This document shows, in pieces, positions 25,298-33,804 of a stretch of 64,000 nucleotides of DNA. The stretch comes from Lachnocurva sp029100405 (GTDB taxonomy: Bacteria > Bacillota > Clostridia > Lachnospirales > Lachnospiraceae), in assembly GCA_046263755.1 (NCBI GenBank), contig JBJYZC010000011.1, positions 33,807 to 97,806 of the forward strand, in the 5' to 3' direction. The notes beneath the pieces were generated by a model that did not search any database, was not told the origin of the DNA, and was given only the letters and a program-made list of their open reading frames with translations. The position numbers and the translations under genes were made by a program. Each line of letters opens with the position of its first letter. Position 1 is the first letter of the stretch.

Positions 25298-25828
25298 ATG
25301 AAAATGTATTTACTGGTTTACATTTTCCTGCTGCCGGCAGCGGTGACGGATCGAAGGGACAAGAAGATCAAAAACAGGTGGATCCTTCTCGCCCTGGCTA
25401 TTGTAATACCACTGGCATTCTGTCATGAGGGGGGTGACCCGGGAACGGCATTGCTTCTTTTATTGAGGCTGATCTGGCCGATCTGCTTCTTCTATCCCTT
25501 TTTCCTTTGCGGGGGCATTGGAGCCGGGGATGTAAAGCTTCTGGCCGCCTTATCGGTACTTTTTTGCTTCCGGGAGATGCTGCTTTTTCTGTTCTTTTGT
25601 TTCCTTCCGGCGGCAGTTTTTTCCCTGGGCCGTATGATTCGAAAGAAAAGCCTCGGGAAGTCTCTTTGGCAGCTTTTCTCCTATGCGGGAAGAATACCGG
25701 TGGAGGGCTTCAAGAAAAAGTATCAGGAGCCGGGACAGGGGGAAAGAATTCCATTGGCACCCTTTCTTCTGGCAGCTTATACAGTCTTTCTTTTTTTAAA
25801 ATTTTTAAAATGCAGGGGGGCTCTATGA
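25298..25828 (+). CDS. Prepilin peptidase, TadV/CpaA type (A24 family)
   Basis: A 176-aa polytopic membrane protein with the two aspartate motifs of type IV prepilin peptidases: TDRRDKKIKN (Asp18) near the N-terminus and GAGDVKLLAAL (Asp78). It would cleave the leader of Flp-type prepilins at the membrane. It opens a co-directional Tad/Flp pilus locus; its stop overlaps the next start by 4 nt. A second, shorter A24-type protein lies at 33017-33436. Confidence 0.88.
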   Translation: MKMYLLVYIFLLPAAVTDRRDKKIKNRWILLALAIVIPLAFCHEGGDPGTALLLLLRLIWPICFFYPFFLCGGIGAGDVKLLAALSVLFCFREMLLFLFFCFLPAAVFSLGRMIRKKSLGKSLWQLFSYAGRIPVEGFKKKYQEPGQGERIPLAPFLLAAYTVFLFLKFLKCRGAL

Positions 25829-26820
25829 ATGGTGTAAGAATTTTGATCTGTGACAGTGACAAAAGCTATGTAAATGCCCTGGTCCGTTATCTCCTGGGGT
25901 GCGGGCAGAAGTTTTTCATCTCTTATCTTACGGATCCGTCGGCCTATGAAAAAGAGGAAGGGGCTTTTGAAATCGGTCTTATGACGGAGGAATATATCCG
26001 AATCTATGAGAATGACCAGGTGAAAAAGCTTCATATCCGGCATGTGATTCAGCTTTGCGGCAGCGCAGAGATCGGTTATCGGACCTATGATTCACTCTAT
26101 AAATTTCAGTCCATGACGGCTTTTCTGGACAAGTTGTCCAATATGGAATGGAAGACCCTGTCACCTGGGTCCCGTTACGCAGGAAAGACCCGGATCATGG
26201 GCATCTATTCTCCAATGAGACATGAACTTGAGCTTCCCTTTGCCCTGACCTATGCCCGTTATATGTCGGAAAAAGGGAAAACAATTTTTCTGGACATTGA
26301 AGAGAATAGCATTATGAACCAGTTGGTGGGCAGGGAAGCTGAATGCAATCTGGTAGATGCCATCTATGAGATGGAACAGCAAGGGGAGAATTTCCGTATC
26401 GAGGTTTGTCTGGAATCCTATCACGGATTTTCCTATCTGGCGCCGGTGTCGAATCCGTCAGAACTGGCCCATATCGGTGAAAAGCAATGGCTGGCTCTGA
26501 TCCATCATATCCAGGAATCCGGTTTTATGAATATTATCATGCTGTTCGGGACATTGCCGCAAGGATTCCTGTCGATGCTGAAGGAAATGGATGCAATCTA
26601 TCTATTGGGAAAGGCCGGAAGTTATTATCAAACCGGTACCCTGCAATTTGCGGTTTCGGTGAAGAAGATGAATCCGACGATCTCCATACAGGAAGTCCTC
26701 CTGCCCTTGAATGCGGGAAATCTCAGCGAGAGTAATTACTGCATGGAGGAACTGATGGATGGAAATCTGGGCCTCTTTGTAAGAAATCATTTTGGAGGGA
26801 TGCAGTATGCCCGGGCTTGA
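25825..26820 (+). CDS. TadZ/CpaE-like pilus assembly protein
   Basis: A 331-aa protein starting MNGVRILICDSDKSYVNAL, a receiver-like N-terminal domain (about 1-110), followed by a MinD-type ATPase-like domain (about 120-320). The place of the P-loop reads GIYSPMRHELELPFAL, without a Walker A lysine, so ATP binding is doubtful. TadZ proteins locate the Tad machine in the cell. A longer in-frame ORF extends back to 25507 over the peptidase gene; the ATG at 25825 (ATGA overlap, GGGGGG upstream) starts the recognisable domain. Confidence 0.8.
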   Translation: MNGVRILICDSDKSYVNALVRYLLGCGQKFFISYLTDPSAYEKEEGAFEIGLMTEEYIRIYENDQVKKLHIRHVIQLCGSAEIGYRTYDSLYKFQSMTAFLDKLSNMEWKTLSPGSRYAGKTRIMGIYSPMRHELELPFALTYARYMSEKGKTIFLDIEENSIMNQLVGREAECNLVDAIYEMEQQGENFRIEVCLESYHGFSYLAPVSNPSELAHIGEKQWLALIHHIQESGFMNIIMLFGTLPQGFLSMLKEMDAIYLLGKAGSYYQTGTLQFAVSVKKMNPTISIQEVLLPLNAGNLSESNYCMEELMDGNLGLFVRNHFGGMQYARA

Positions 26821-28018
26821 CGCCAGGATCCGAAGCAAGGTCCTGAGACAGCTGGATCAAAATCAGGACCTTGAGGATGAGACGGTCCGGTCCTGTGTCC
26901 GACGGGAGGTCTGTCGGGAGGGAAGAGAAAGACCACTGTCCATACAGGAAAGACAGATGCTGGAAGAGACGGTTTTCAACTCGATCCGGAAACTCGATAT
27001 CCTTCAGGAACTTCTGGAGGATGAGGAGATTACTGAAATTATGATTAATGGTCCGGATCAGATCTTTCTGGAAAAGCGAGGCCGGATCTATCTGTCTGAC
27101 CGGAAGTTTGCTTCGGAAGAGAGGCTGATGGATGTCATCCAGCAGATCGCAGCGGCAAATAATCAGATCATCAGTGAATCCTCGCCGATTCTGGATACAA
27201 GGATTCATGGGGAACGTGTCTGTATTGTCCTTCCACCGATCGGAATCGATCATCCCATTCTTTCCATCCGAAAGTTTCCGAAGGAGCCGATCCGGATGGA
27301 TCAGCTGCTGGCAAACGGCTCTTTGTCAGTGGAAATTGCGGATTTTCTCAGGAAGGCTGTGGAAGCCCGCTACAATATCTTTATTTCGGGAGGTACTTCC
27401 AGCGGGAAAACCACCTTTTTAAATGCCCTGACGGAATTTATTCCCAGTGACCAGCGGGTGATAACGATCGAAGATTCTGCAGAGCTTGTGGTTCTCGGTA
27501 TCCCAAATTTGATACGGCTGGAGAGCCGGAACAAGACACTGGAGGGAAAGCTCGAAGTAACGATCCGGGACCTGGTGAGAACTTCCCTTCGTCTCCGACC
27601 GGATCGAATTATTATTGGCGAATGTCGGGGAGGAGAAGCACTTGATATGGTGCAGGCGATGAGTACGGGGCATCCCGGATCGTTAAGTACCGGTCATGCG
27701 AATTCTGCCAGGGATATGCTGTCCCGTCTGGAGGTCATGATTCTGATGGGAGGACAGGCAGATCTCCCGCTTGCCGCTGTTCGTCAGCAGATTGCTGCCG
27801 GGATTGATATCATCATTCACTTGGCCCGCTTAAGAGATAAAAGCCGAAGACTTGTAGAAATTTCGGAAGTGGACGGCATGGAAGATGGAGAGATCCGGCT
27901 GAACCGGCTCTATCGACTGAAGGAAGACCGGGAGGAAGGGGAGGCCTATCAATGGGAGAAAGACGGGGAACTGATTCACATAGAAAAGATGAAAAGAGCC
28001 GGCTTCGTAACCTGGTGA
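26807..28018 (+). CDS. tadA: Tad pilus assembly ATPase TadA/CpaF
   Basis: A 403-aa secretion ATPase. Motifs are Walker A SGGTSSGKTTFLNAL, the Asp/His boxes and Walker B region IIIGECRGGEALDMVQAM, followed by STGHPGSLSTGHANS. It powers assembly of the Flp pilus from the cytoplasm. The ATG at 26807 lies 7 bp after GGAGGG and overlaps the tadZ-like gene by 14 bp; a TTG at 26792 is in frame but lacks a ribosome-binding site. Confidence 0.95.
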   Translation: MPGLDARIRSKVLRQLDQNQDLEDETVRSCVRREVCREGRERPLSIQERQMLEETVFNSIRKLDILQELLEDEEITEIMINGPDQIFLEKRGRIYLSDRKFASEERLMDVIQQIAAANNQIISESSPILDTRIHGERVCIVLPPIGIDHPILSIRKFPKEPIRMDQLLANGSLSVEIADFLRKAVEARYNIFISGGTSSGKTTFLNALTEFIPSDQRVITIEDSAELVVLGIPNLIRLESRNKTLEGKLEVTIRDLVRTSLRLRPDRIIIGECRGGEALDMVQAMSTGHPGSLSTGHANSARDMLSRLEVMILMGGQADLPLAAVRQQIAAGIDIIIHLARLRDKSRRLVEISEVDGMEDGEIRLNRLYRLKEDREEGEAYQWEKDGELIHIEKMKRAGFVTW

Positions 28019-28716
28019 TCGAAGTTTTCGAAGATCTTTTTATCAGTATCCTTTTTGCTTTCCTGTTTTATCGATCTTTCTTTGGTCTGATTTTAATTCT
28101 TCCGATTTCCTTTTTAAATCATAGGCGGATCCGACAGGATAAAGAAACGGAAAGAGAGGAAGAGTTTCATCGGCAATTTCGGGAACTTTTGAATATCCTA
28201 GCCACATCATTAAGTGGCGGCTATTCGATTGAGCGCTCTTTTGTTCAGGCAGAAGGAGAACTCTTAGAACTCTATCCGGAGGGCACGGTATTTCAGGAGG
28301 ATCTTAGGCAGTTAAACCGGAGGGTAGGCCTGAATCAGCCTGTAGAAAAGGCTTTTCTCCAATTTGCAGAAAAGTGGCCTTATACGGAAGTCCGGGGATT
28401 TGCTGAGATCTTCGCTTTTGCTAAGAGGCTGGGTGGTGATTATGGAATGAATATCAGAAAGACCGCCATTTCCATTGGTGAGAATCTGGAACTTTGCCAG
28501 GAAATAGAAGCGGTTATAGCGGACAAAAAACTGGAGCTGAAAATCATGAGTATCATGCCGACTGGGATCCTGGTCTATATTTCTCTGGCATCGCCGGAGT
28601 TTTTACAGGCTTCTTATCACAATCCGGCTGGGGTCACGGTCATGACGATCTGTCTTTTCGTCTATCTTTTGGCGGTATTTCTGGGACGAAGAATGATTCA
28701 GTCGGCAAGAATGTAA
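27952..28716 (+). CDS. Tad inner-membrane platform protein, TadB-like (T2SSF)
   Basis: A 254-aa protein with an N-terminal pair of membrane segments (about 28-55), a cytoplasmic T2SSF domain (about 70-205; SLSGGYSIERSFVQAE, AKRLGGDYGMNIRKTA) and two C-terminal helices. TadB and TadC form the platform that TadA rotates. It starts 67 bp inside tadA behind GGGGAGG, so translation is coupled. Confidence 0.88.
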   Translation: MGERRGTDSHRKDEKSRLRNLVIEVFEDLFISILFAFLFYRSFFGLILILPISFLNHRRIRQDKETEREEEFHRQFRELLNILATSLSGGYSIERSFVQAEGELLELYPEGTVFQEDLRQLNRRVGLNQPVEKAFLQFAEKWPYTEVRGFAEIFAFAKRLGGDYGMNIRKTAISIGENLELCQEIEAVIADKKLELKIMSIMPTGILVYISLASPEFLQASYHNPAGVTVMTICLFVYLLAVFLGRRMIQSARM

Positions 28717-28828
28717 AGCGGGCTATGAAAATTTTGATCGGGGCGAAGAGAAAATCAAAGATCGGGAGAAAGGAATCAATCAGGAGTTAGGAACAAAGGA
28801 AAATCGCAAGAATAGAGGGGGAGAAGTT

Positions 28829-30118
28829 ATGATTATTTCAATTTTATGTCTGGCAGGTCTGGCCGGTTTTCTGCATTGGCAGAAGACCAGGGGCAGTCCG
28901 CTGCCGAAGAAATTGGTGCGGGTTCTGCTTTTGATCGAGTGCCTTGGGCTTGTGCTTTCCGTGGGAGATCTGATTCACAGCCATTTTTTGGCAGAGGATA
29001 CGGTCAAACGACCGGAATATGGAGAAGGCGCGAAAACCTATGAATTTACCGTCAAGAGTGGAAAAAAGAGACTGACTTACGAAGGGAAAACGGCAGAAAG
29101 AAGACTTTCTTCCGCTGAGATCCAAAAGAAGTTCAGTCAGGCAGAAAAAGAAATAGATACTTCGCTGGCGGGGGAGAATAAGAGCCTGTCGAAGGTTGAA
29201 AGGGATTTGAAACCACGATCCTCCTATGTGGACGGCTGGGTTGCGGCAAGCTGGAGATTTGAACCGAAGGATCTCATCAAAAATAACGGGACGGTTCTGA
29301 ATGCCGGTATTGAAAAGACAGAGGTCGTCGGTCAGGTGGAGTTGACCTGCCAGGAGACGAAAGTGACTTTGGAGTATCCTTTGGTTCTTTATCCGGCGGA
29401 TCCGGGGGAGACAGAAGGACTTCGTAAAATTTTGGATCAGGCCTGGTCGGAGGCAGAGGATAAATCTTCGGATCAGAAAAAAATGAAACTGCCATTGAAA
29501 GCGGGAAAACAGAAGGTTTTTTGGTATGAAAAAGACAGTGGCAGGGGGAGAAATCTATCCATTCTTGGTTTCATTACTGCCTTCCTACTGACTTTTGCCG
29601 GGATGGCAGAAAAAAAGAGGAGAAAAGATCAGTATCTCGAAGCGATGAGAGAAGATTATCCGGGAATATTAAACATGCTCTTTCTCTATGTACAATCCGG
29701 TATCACGACCAGGGGTGCAATGGAACGGATCGGTCGGACTTATCTGGCAGGTCGGGAGAAGGGAAAGGAAAAACGTCCGGGCTACGAGCTTCTCCTTATG
29801 ACCATTCGGGAAATGGAGTCCGGAACCGGAGAACAGAAAGCTTATGAGCATATGGGAAGCCGGGCAGGTGAAAGAAGTTTTCGTAAGCTGTCCCTGCTTC
29901 TGACACAGAATCTGGCGAGAGGGACGGGTGACCTCCTTTTGCATTTGGAGCGAGAAGCCAGAGAGGCCAGAGAAGAGTCGAAGAATCGGGTTCGTTCGGA
30001 GGGTGAGAAGATTTCAACCCGACTCTTACTTCCTATGATGCTTCTCATGGGAGTCGTATTGGCCATTTTGATATTCCCGGCAATGTATGGGATCCAAACA
30101 GGGATGTTTGGGGGATAA
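28829..30118 (+). CDS. TadC-like platform protein with a large extra domain
   Basis: A 429-aa protein. The C-terminal part (about 265-429) is a T2SSF domain with LFLYVQSGITTRGAMERI and TQNLARGTGDLLLHLE, ending in a membrane pair. The N-terminal 245 residues are unusual: one or two membrane segments (1-50), then a charged, probably extracytoplasmic domain of about 190 residues and a further helix near 245-262. TadC proteins are usually close to 300 aa. The extra domain is not recognised. The start follows GGGGGAGAAG. Confidence 0.82.
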   Translation: MIISILCLAGLAGFLHWQKTRGSPLPKKLVRVLLLIECLGLVLSVGDLIHSHFLAEDTVKRPEYGEGAKTYEFTVKSGKKRLTYEGKTAERRLSSAEIQKKFSQAEKEIDTSLAGENKSLSKVERDLKPRSSYVDGWVAASWRFEPKDLIKNNGTVLNAGIEKTEVVGQVELTCQETKVTLEYPLVLYPADPGETEGLRKILDQAWSEAEDKSSDQKKMKLPLKAGKQKVFWYEKDSGRGRNLSILGFITAFLLTFAGMAEKKRRKDQYLEAMREDYPGILNMLFLYVQSGITTRGAMERIGRTYLAGREKGKEKRPGYELLLMTIREMESGTGEQKAYEHMGSRAGERSFRKLSLLLTQNLARGTGDLLLHLEREAREAREESKNRVRSEGEKISTRLLLPMMLLMGVVLAILIFPAMYGIQTGMFGG

Positions 30119-30211
30119 AAGAATCAGGGAGTTATGAAATAGAAAATAGAATGCGAAGGTTATGGGGATGAGAGAGTTATGGGACAGGTGATTTGGAAAA
30201 AGGAGGAGCCT

Positions 30212-30406
30212 ATGAAAGCAATCAGAGAAATGGGAAAGAAACTTGAAGTGAAGAGATTCTTTCGGGAAGAAGATGGAGCAGGTGTGGTTGAGGTCATATT
30301 GATATTGGTCGTTATTATCGGTTTGGTTCTGATTTTTAAAGAGCAGTTGAATGACCTGGTAGATAATATCTTCAGTAAGATCCAGAGAAATGCAAACAAT
30401 GTTTAA
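30212..30406 (+). CDS. Flp-type major pilin
   Basis: A 64-aa prepilin with a basic leader and the class III cleavage context DG-AGVVE: predicted cleavage after Gly22 leaves a glutamate at +5, followed by a hydrophobic stretch of about 18 residues. It would be the pilus subunit processed by the TadV-type peptidase. The ATG at 30212 is fixed by AAGGAGGAG; an upstream ATG at 30179 is in frame but weaker. The pilin gene sits near the end, not the front, of the machinery genes. Confidence 0.87.
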   Translation: MKAIREMGKKLEVKRFFREEDGAGVVEVILILVVIIGLVLIFKEQLNDLVDNIFSKIQRNANNV

Positions 30407-31922
30407 TTCCGGCAGGCCAAAAGGCCTCTGGGGAGGGACAAGCATCTTCTTCTGCCTGACTTTACTTTCTCTTATGGCAGTTTTCTTTACCTTGGCAGAG
30501 GGAGTCAGGATCCTTGCCTTGAACCGGTCCTGTGATCGAATCACGGAAAATAGTACCAATGCCGTGTTCTCGCGGTTTGTAGACTGTTTATGGACAGATT
30601 ATGGAATCCTTGGTGTAGATATGACCTGTGCGAATCAGGATGACAGCGGAGCCATGCTTTCGGATTATGGCTTGTCCTATGCGGAGGAATGCGGAAATCC
30701 AAAGACGTGGACAGGAACAAGCTACCTTCGGATCAAGGCAGATTCCTGTCAGATAAAAAATTACGGACTTCTGACAGATCAGGGAGGGCTGCCCTTCCTT
30801 CGCATGGCAGCACAGACAGCGTTGGAGGACTTACCGGAGGATTTGATCGACAAAGCGAAAGAGGGCGTTTCCGGAGAGGAAGGCCAGAATGCGGCGGATT
30901 CTCCGGATCAGTTGATCGAGCATGGGAGTCAGGCTTTAGAAGAGATCGAAAAGCAGAAAACAAAGAAGAACGACGACAAAAAGGAGGAACTTTCCCAGGA
31001 AGAAAAGGATCGGAGGGAAAGAGAGAAGAAGAAATGGAAGGGTGTCGAAAATCCAATCGGTCTTGCAGAGAAAATGCGAAGCAAGGATATTCTGGATCTC
31101 CTTATGCCAAAAGGCAAAACGGTCAGTGACAAGAAAATTGACCTGTCAGATCGGGTATCTCATCGAATCTTACAGCAGGGAAATCAAAGGACGGAAGGAC
31201 TGTCGCCTGTAGAGAGGGGATTATACCAACAGTATGCCAAAAAAAAATTAGGATTTTGCCTGGAACCAAAGGAAGACGGTTCTTTATCCTATGGGAGTGA
31301 ATATCTGATCGGCGGCAAAGATAATGATCGGGATAACTTAAAAGAAACCTTGATGCGAATCCTTGCCTTAAGAGAAGGACAGAATTTCATCTCTCTTATG
31401 AAGGATCCGGAGAAGACAGCCTTGGCTGAAAGCTTTGCGGCAGTCTTAAGCATTTTCAGCGGTGGCAGTCTGGAGCAGGCAATTAAACTGGCTATCCTGG
31501 CTGCATGGGCATTCGTTGAAAGTGTAATGGATCTTCGGGCACTTCTTTCGGGAGAGAAGATTCCTATCCTGAAAAGTAAATCAGAATGGAGATCCTCTCT
31601 TACGAATCTGGGGCAAAGTCTCAGCCGGGGGGAGAAGGCAAAAGGGTCGGATCATGGCTTAAATTATGAGTCATATCTTAGTATTTTCCTCCTGGCACTT
31701 TCGACCGAAAGACTGGGCTTACGATCTCTGGATCTAATTGAAGCGGATCTATGTTCTCGTCAAGGGTATGAATCGATCCGTATGGATCATCTGATCTATT
31801 GCGCAGACCTGGAATGGAACTATTATGCAGATCCGGTCTTTCTTTCCTTTGTGCCCAGTATTCAGGGGAAGGGCGAACTGTATGACTATAAGAGAGAGAA
31901 GACTTTTTCCTATCTCACATGA
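30390..31922 (+). CDS. DUF5702-like Tad-locus membrane protein
   Basis: A 510-aa protein with one N-terminal membrane helix (about 17-40; SIFFCLTLLSLMAVFFTLAE), typical of pseudopilin-like or TadG-like proteins. A large extracellular part follows, containing a long, highly charged Lys/Glu coil (about 175-225). It matches my recollection of DUF5702 proteins found in Lachnospiraceae Tad loci. It overlaps the pilin gene by 17 bp. It may be a minor pilin or tip-like protein; the function is unproven. Confidence 0.72.
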   Translation: MQTMFNSGRPKGLWGGTSIFFCLTLLSLMAVFFTLAEGVRILALNRSCDRITENSTNAVFSRFVDCLWTDYGILGVDMTCANQDDSGAMLSDYGLSYAEECGNPKTWTGTSYLRIKADSCQIKNYGLLTDQGGLPFLRMAAQTALEDLPEDLIDKAKEGVSGEEGQNAADSPDQLIEHGSQALEEIEKQKTKKNDDKKEELSQEEKDRREREKKKWKGVENPIGLAEKMRSKDILDLLMPKGKTVSDKKIDLSDRVSHRILQQGNQRTEGLSPVERGLYQQYAKKKLGFCLEPKEDGSLSYGSEYLIGGKDNDRDNLKETLMRILALREGQNFISLMKDPEKTALAESFAAVLSIFSGGSLEQAIKLAILAAWAFVESVMDLRALLSGEKIPILKSKSEWRSSLTNLGQSLSRGEKAKGSDHGLNYESYLSIFLLALSTERLGLRSLDLIEADLCSRQGYESIRMDHLIYCADLEWNYYADPVFLSFVPSIQGKGELYDYKREKTFSYLT

Positions 31923-31958
31923 TTAGGTAAGAAAGGGAATGGAAGGGGGTGCATAGGG

Positions 31959-32930
31959 GTGTCTCTGGATGATGAAAGAAGTAGTCTGAGAAAAGATTCG
32001 GATGGTAAGAACTGTCCGAAAAATGTCAGCCATGGTTTTGGTTTTAAAATCTCTCTTCTTACGCTTCAACTGCTAAATTCCCCTATATGCAGTTCTCAGA
32101 CTATGAAAAGGGAGACACCCCCATGCACCCCGGGTTTCAGGAAAAGAAAGTATTCTACGGCTTCCATGACAGTCGAAGCTTCCATAGTTCTTCCGCTGAT
32201 TCTCTGTCTTCTTGTCACTTTGATCTTCTTTATGCGGATTCTGACTTTGCAGCATGAGATCGGTCAGATCATGGATGAAACGGTAAGAGAAGGAGCCATC
32301 TATGGAACTCCGGTTTCTTTGAATGGAAAGAGAAATCTGGCTCCGAATGACTTTGATGCCAGTCTGCAGGGCCTTCTCAGTGCTCGTTTCTACCAGAAGG
32401 TTTTGGAGTCCGATATCGATAAAAAAGAAATTCAAGGCGGCGTCATGGGGCTGAATCTTCTGGCATCTCATGTGGATCGAACGAAGATCCGCCTGACAGT
32501 AAACTATGCAGTAAATCTGGAGCTGCCTTTTTTCGGACAAAAGGGTCTTCGGTTGACACAGACAGCAGCCACTCGGCGGTGGGTTGGATGGAATCCTTCG
32601 ATGGAGGAAAATGATGAAAGCCGCCTGGTTTATGTCACACCAAACGGCAGGGCATATCACTTGAACCGTTCTTGCAGCTATCTGAATATTCGGCTGGAAG
32701 CTGTATCGAAATGGGTGCTTCCTATGAAGCGGTCAAATGACGGGTCGAAATACTATGCCTGTCCATTTTGTAAAAACAGGAAATCGGGAACCTATTATAT
32801 TGCAAATTACGGCAATCGCTATCACAAGGACCGAAACTGCCCGGCGATCAAAAGATCCGTAAGACAGATGAGCCTGAAGGATGCCAAGGCGCATGGCTGC
32901 CATGCCTGCAGTAAGTGCGGGGGATCGTAA
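31959..32930 (+). CDS. TadE-like minor pilin with a C-terminal cysteine-rich domain
   Basis: A 323-aa protein. After a hydrophilic leader of about 65 residues comes a TadE-like segment, STASMTVEASIVLPLILCL, with the hallmark TVEA/SIVLPL pattern. Residues 90-210 are a pilin-like globular part. The C-terminus (about 218-323) holds two repeats of the form YHxxxxC ... CxxC (YHLNRSCSY then YACPFC; YHKDRNCPA then CHACSKC), likely metal or disulfide centres. This fusion is unusual for TadE. The GTG start at 31959 follows AAGGGGG; a later ATG at 32103 lacks a ribosome-binding site. Confidence 0.78.
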   Translation: MSLDDERSSLRKDSDGKNCPKNVSHGFGFKISLLTLQLLNSPICSSQTMKRETPPCTPGFRKRKYSTASMTVEASIVLPLILCLLVTLIFFMRILTLQHEIGQIMDETVREGAIYGTPVSLNGKRNLAPNDFDASLQGLLSARFYQKVLESDIDKKEIQGGVMGLNLLASHVDRTKIRLTVNYAVNLELPFFGQKGLRLTQTAATRRWVGWNPSMEENDESRLVYVTPNGRAYHLNRSCSYLNIRLEAVSKWVLPMKRSNDGSKYYACPFCKNRKSGTYYIANYGNRYHKDRNCPAIKRSVRQMSLKDAKAHGCHACSKCGGS

Positions 32931-33016
32931 TAAGAAGTCAAGAAAAAGAAGATAGGCGAAGGACCTGGGAAAGAAAGCGAAGCCATGGTTTACAATGTCG
33001 GAAAGGATGGATCGGG

Positions 33017-33436
33017 ATGGAAAGTGCCAGTCTGCTTGGTATGCTCGGAATTCTTAGCATCGAAGATTTTCATAAGAGAAAAATAGCCAGCTGGCAGATT
33101 CTGGCTTTTGGGATCCTTGGACTATTCTTTCATCTCCTGTTTCAGAGGCTTTCCATTGAAAATCTGCTTGGGGGTCTCATGATCGGTGTCGCCCTTCTTC
33201 TGATCTGCCGCCTTTCCGGGGAGCAGATCGGATATGGTGACGGTCTTCTTTTCCTGGTGACCGGTATCTTCCTGGGTTTCTGGGACAATATGATCCTGCT
33301 ATGGTTTGCTGCGATTCTAATGGGATTGACATCCCTCTTTCTCTATCTGATCGGTAAAATTACTAAGAGGGCAAGAGTCCCGTTTATTCCCTTTGTTCTA
33401 GTGGCCTATGTGCTTCTTCTTGGCTGGAGATCCTGA
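33017..33436 (+). CDS. Second short A24 prepilin peptidase-like protein
   Basis: A 139-aa polytopic membrane protein with both aspartate motifs of the A24 family in short form: SIEDFHKRKI (Asp17) and GYGDGLLFL (Asp75). It is therefore a candidate second prepilin peptidase in the same locus, perhaps for the TadE-like proteins that flank it. I start at the ATG at 33017; an in-frame extension to 32915 overlaps the previous gene and is basic and hydrophilic. Confidence 0.75.
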   Translation: MESASLLGMLGILSIEDFHKRKIASWQILAFGILGLFFHLLFQRLSIENLLGGLMIGVALLLICRLSGEQIGYGDGLLFLVTGIFLGFWDNMILLWFAAILMGLTSLFLYLIGKITKRARVPFIPFVLVAYVLLLGWRS

Positions 33437-33485
33437 CATAAGGCAGATACTCTTAACTATACACATTCCATTTGGAGGTGAGGAT

Positions 33486-33770
33486 TTGGAGGCAAAGGAA
33501 AGTAGGACAGAAAAGACAGGCTTTGAAATGGTCGGCCATGCAAAAGCATGTCTATGTTTTTTCAAAAAATCCTGGGAAGCATCTTATACGGTGGAAGCTG
33601 CCATCATTTTTTCCATCTGCTTACTTGCTGTCGGTTCTGTGATCCTTCTGGGTTTATCTGTTTATCAGGAGTCGATTTCCATAACAGCAGGCAGGATGGA
33701 GGATATGAATGTGACAAAGCGCTTCCGTTTGATCTCTGCAGGAAAGGATATTCTGGAACAACTGAAATAG
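33486..33770 (+). CDS. Small TadE-like pseudopilin
   Basis: A 94-aa protein starting with TTG behind a strong GGAGGTGAGGA site. It has one membrane helix preceded by the TadE-type motif SYTVEAAIIFSICLLAVG, then a short polar tail. It is probably a minor pilin component. The upstream in-frame codon at 33408 lies inside the peptidase gene and is less likely. Confidence 0.7.
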   Translation: MEAKESRTEKTGFEMVGHAKACLCFFKKSWEASYTVEAAIIFSICLLAVGSVILLGLSVYQESISITAGRMEDMNVTKRFRLISAGKDILEQLK

Positions 33771-33804
33771 GAAGGCTTTGAAGATCTTCGGAGAGGGGAA
33801 GGGC

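Noticed and set aside
25507..25824. N-terminal extension of the TadZ-like protein
   Set aside because: It overlaps the prepilin peptidase in another frame and lacks family similarity; the ATG at 25825 has the expected overlap and domain start.
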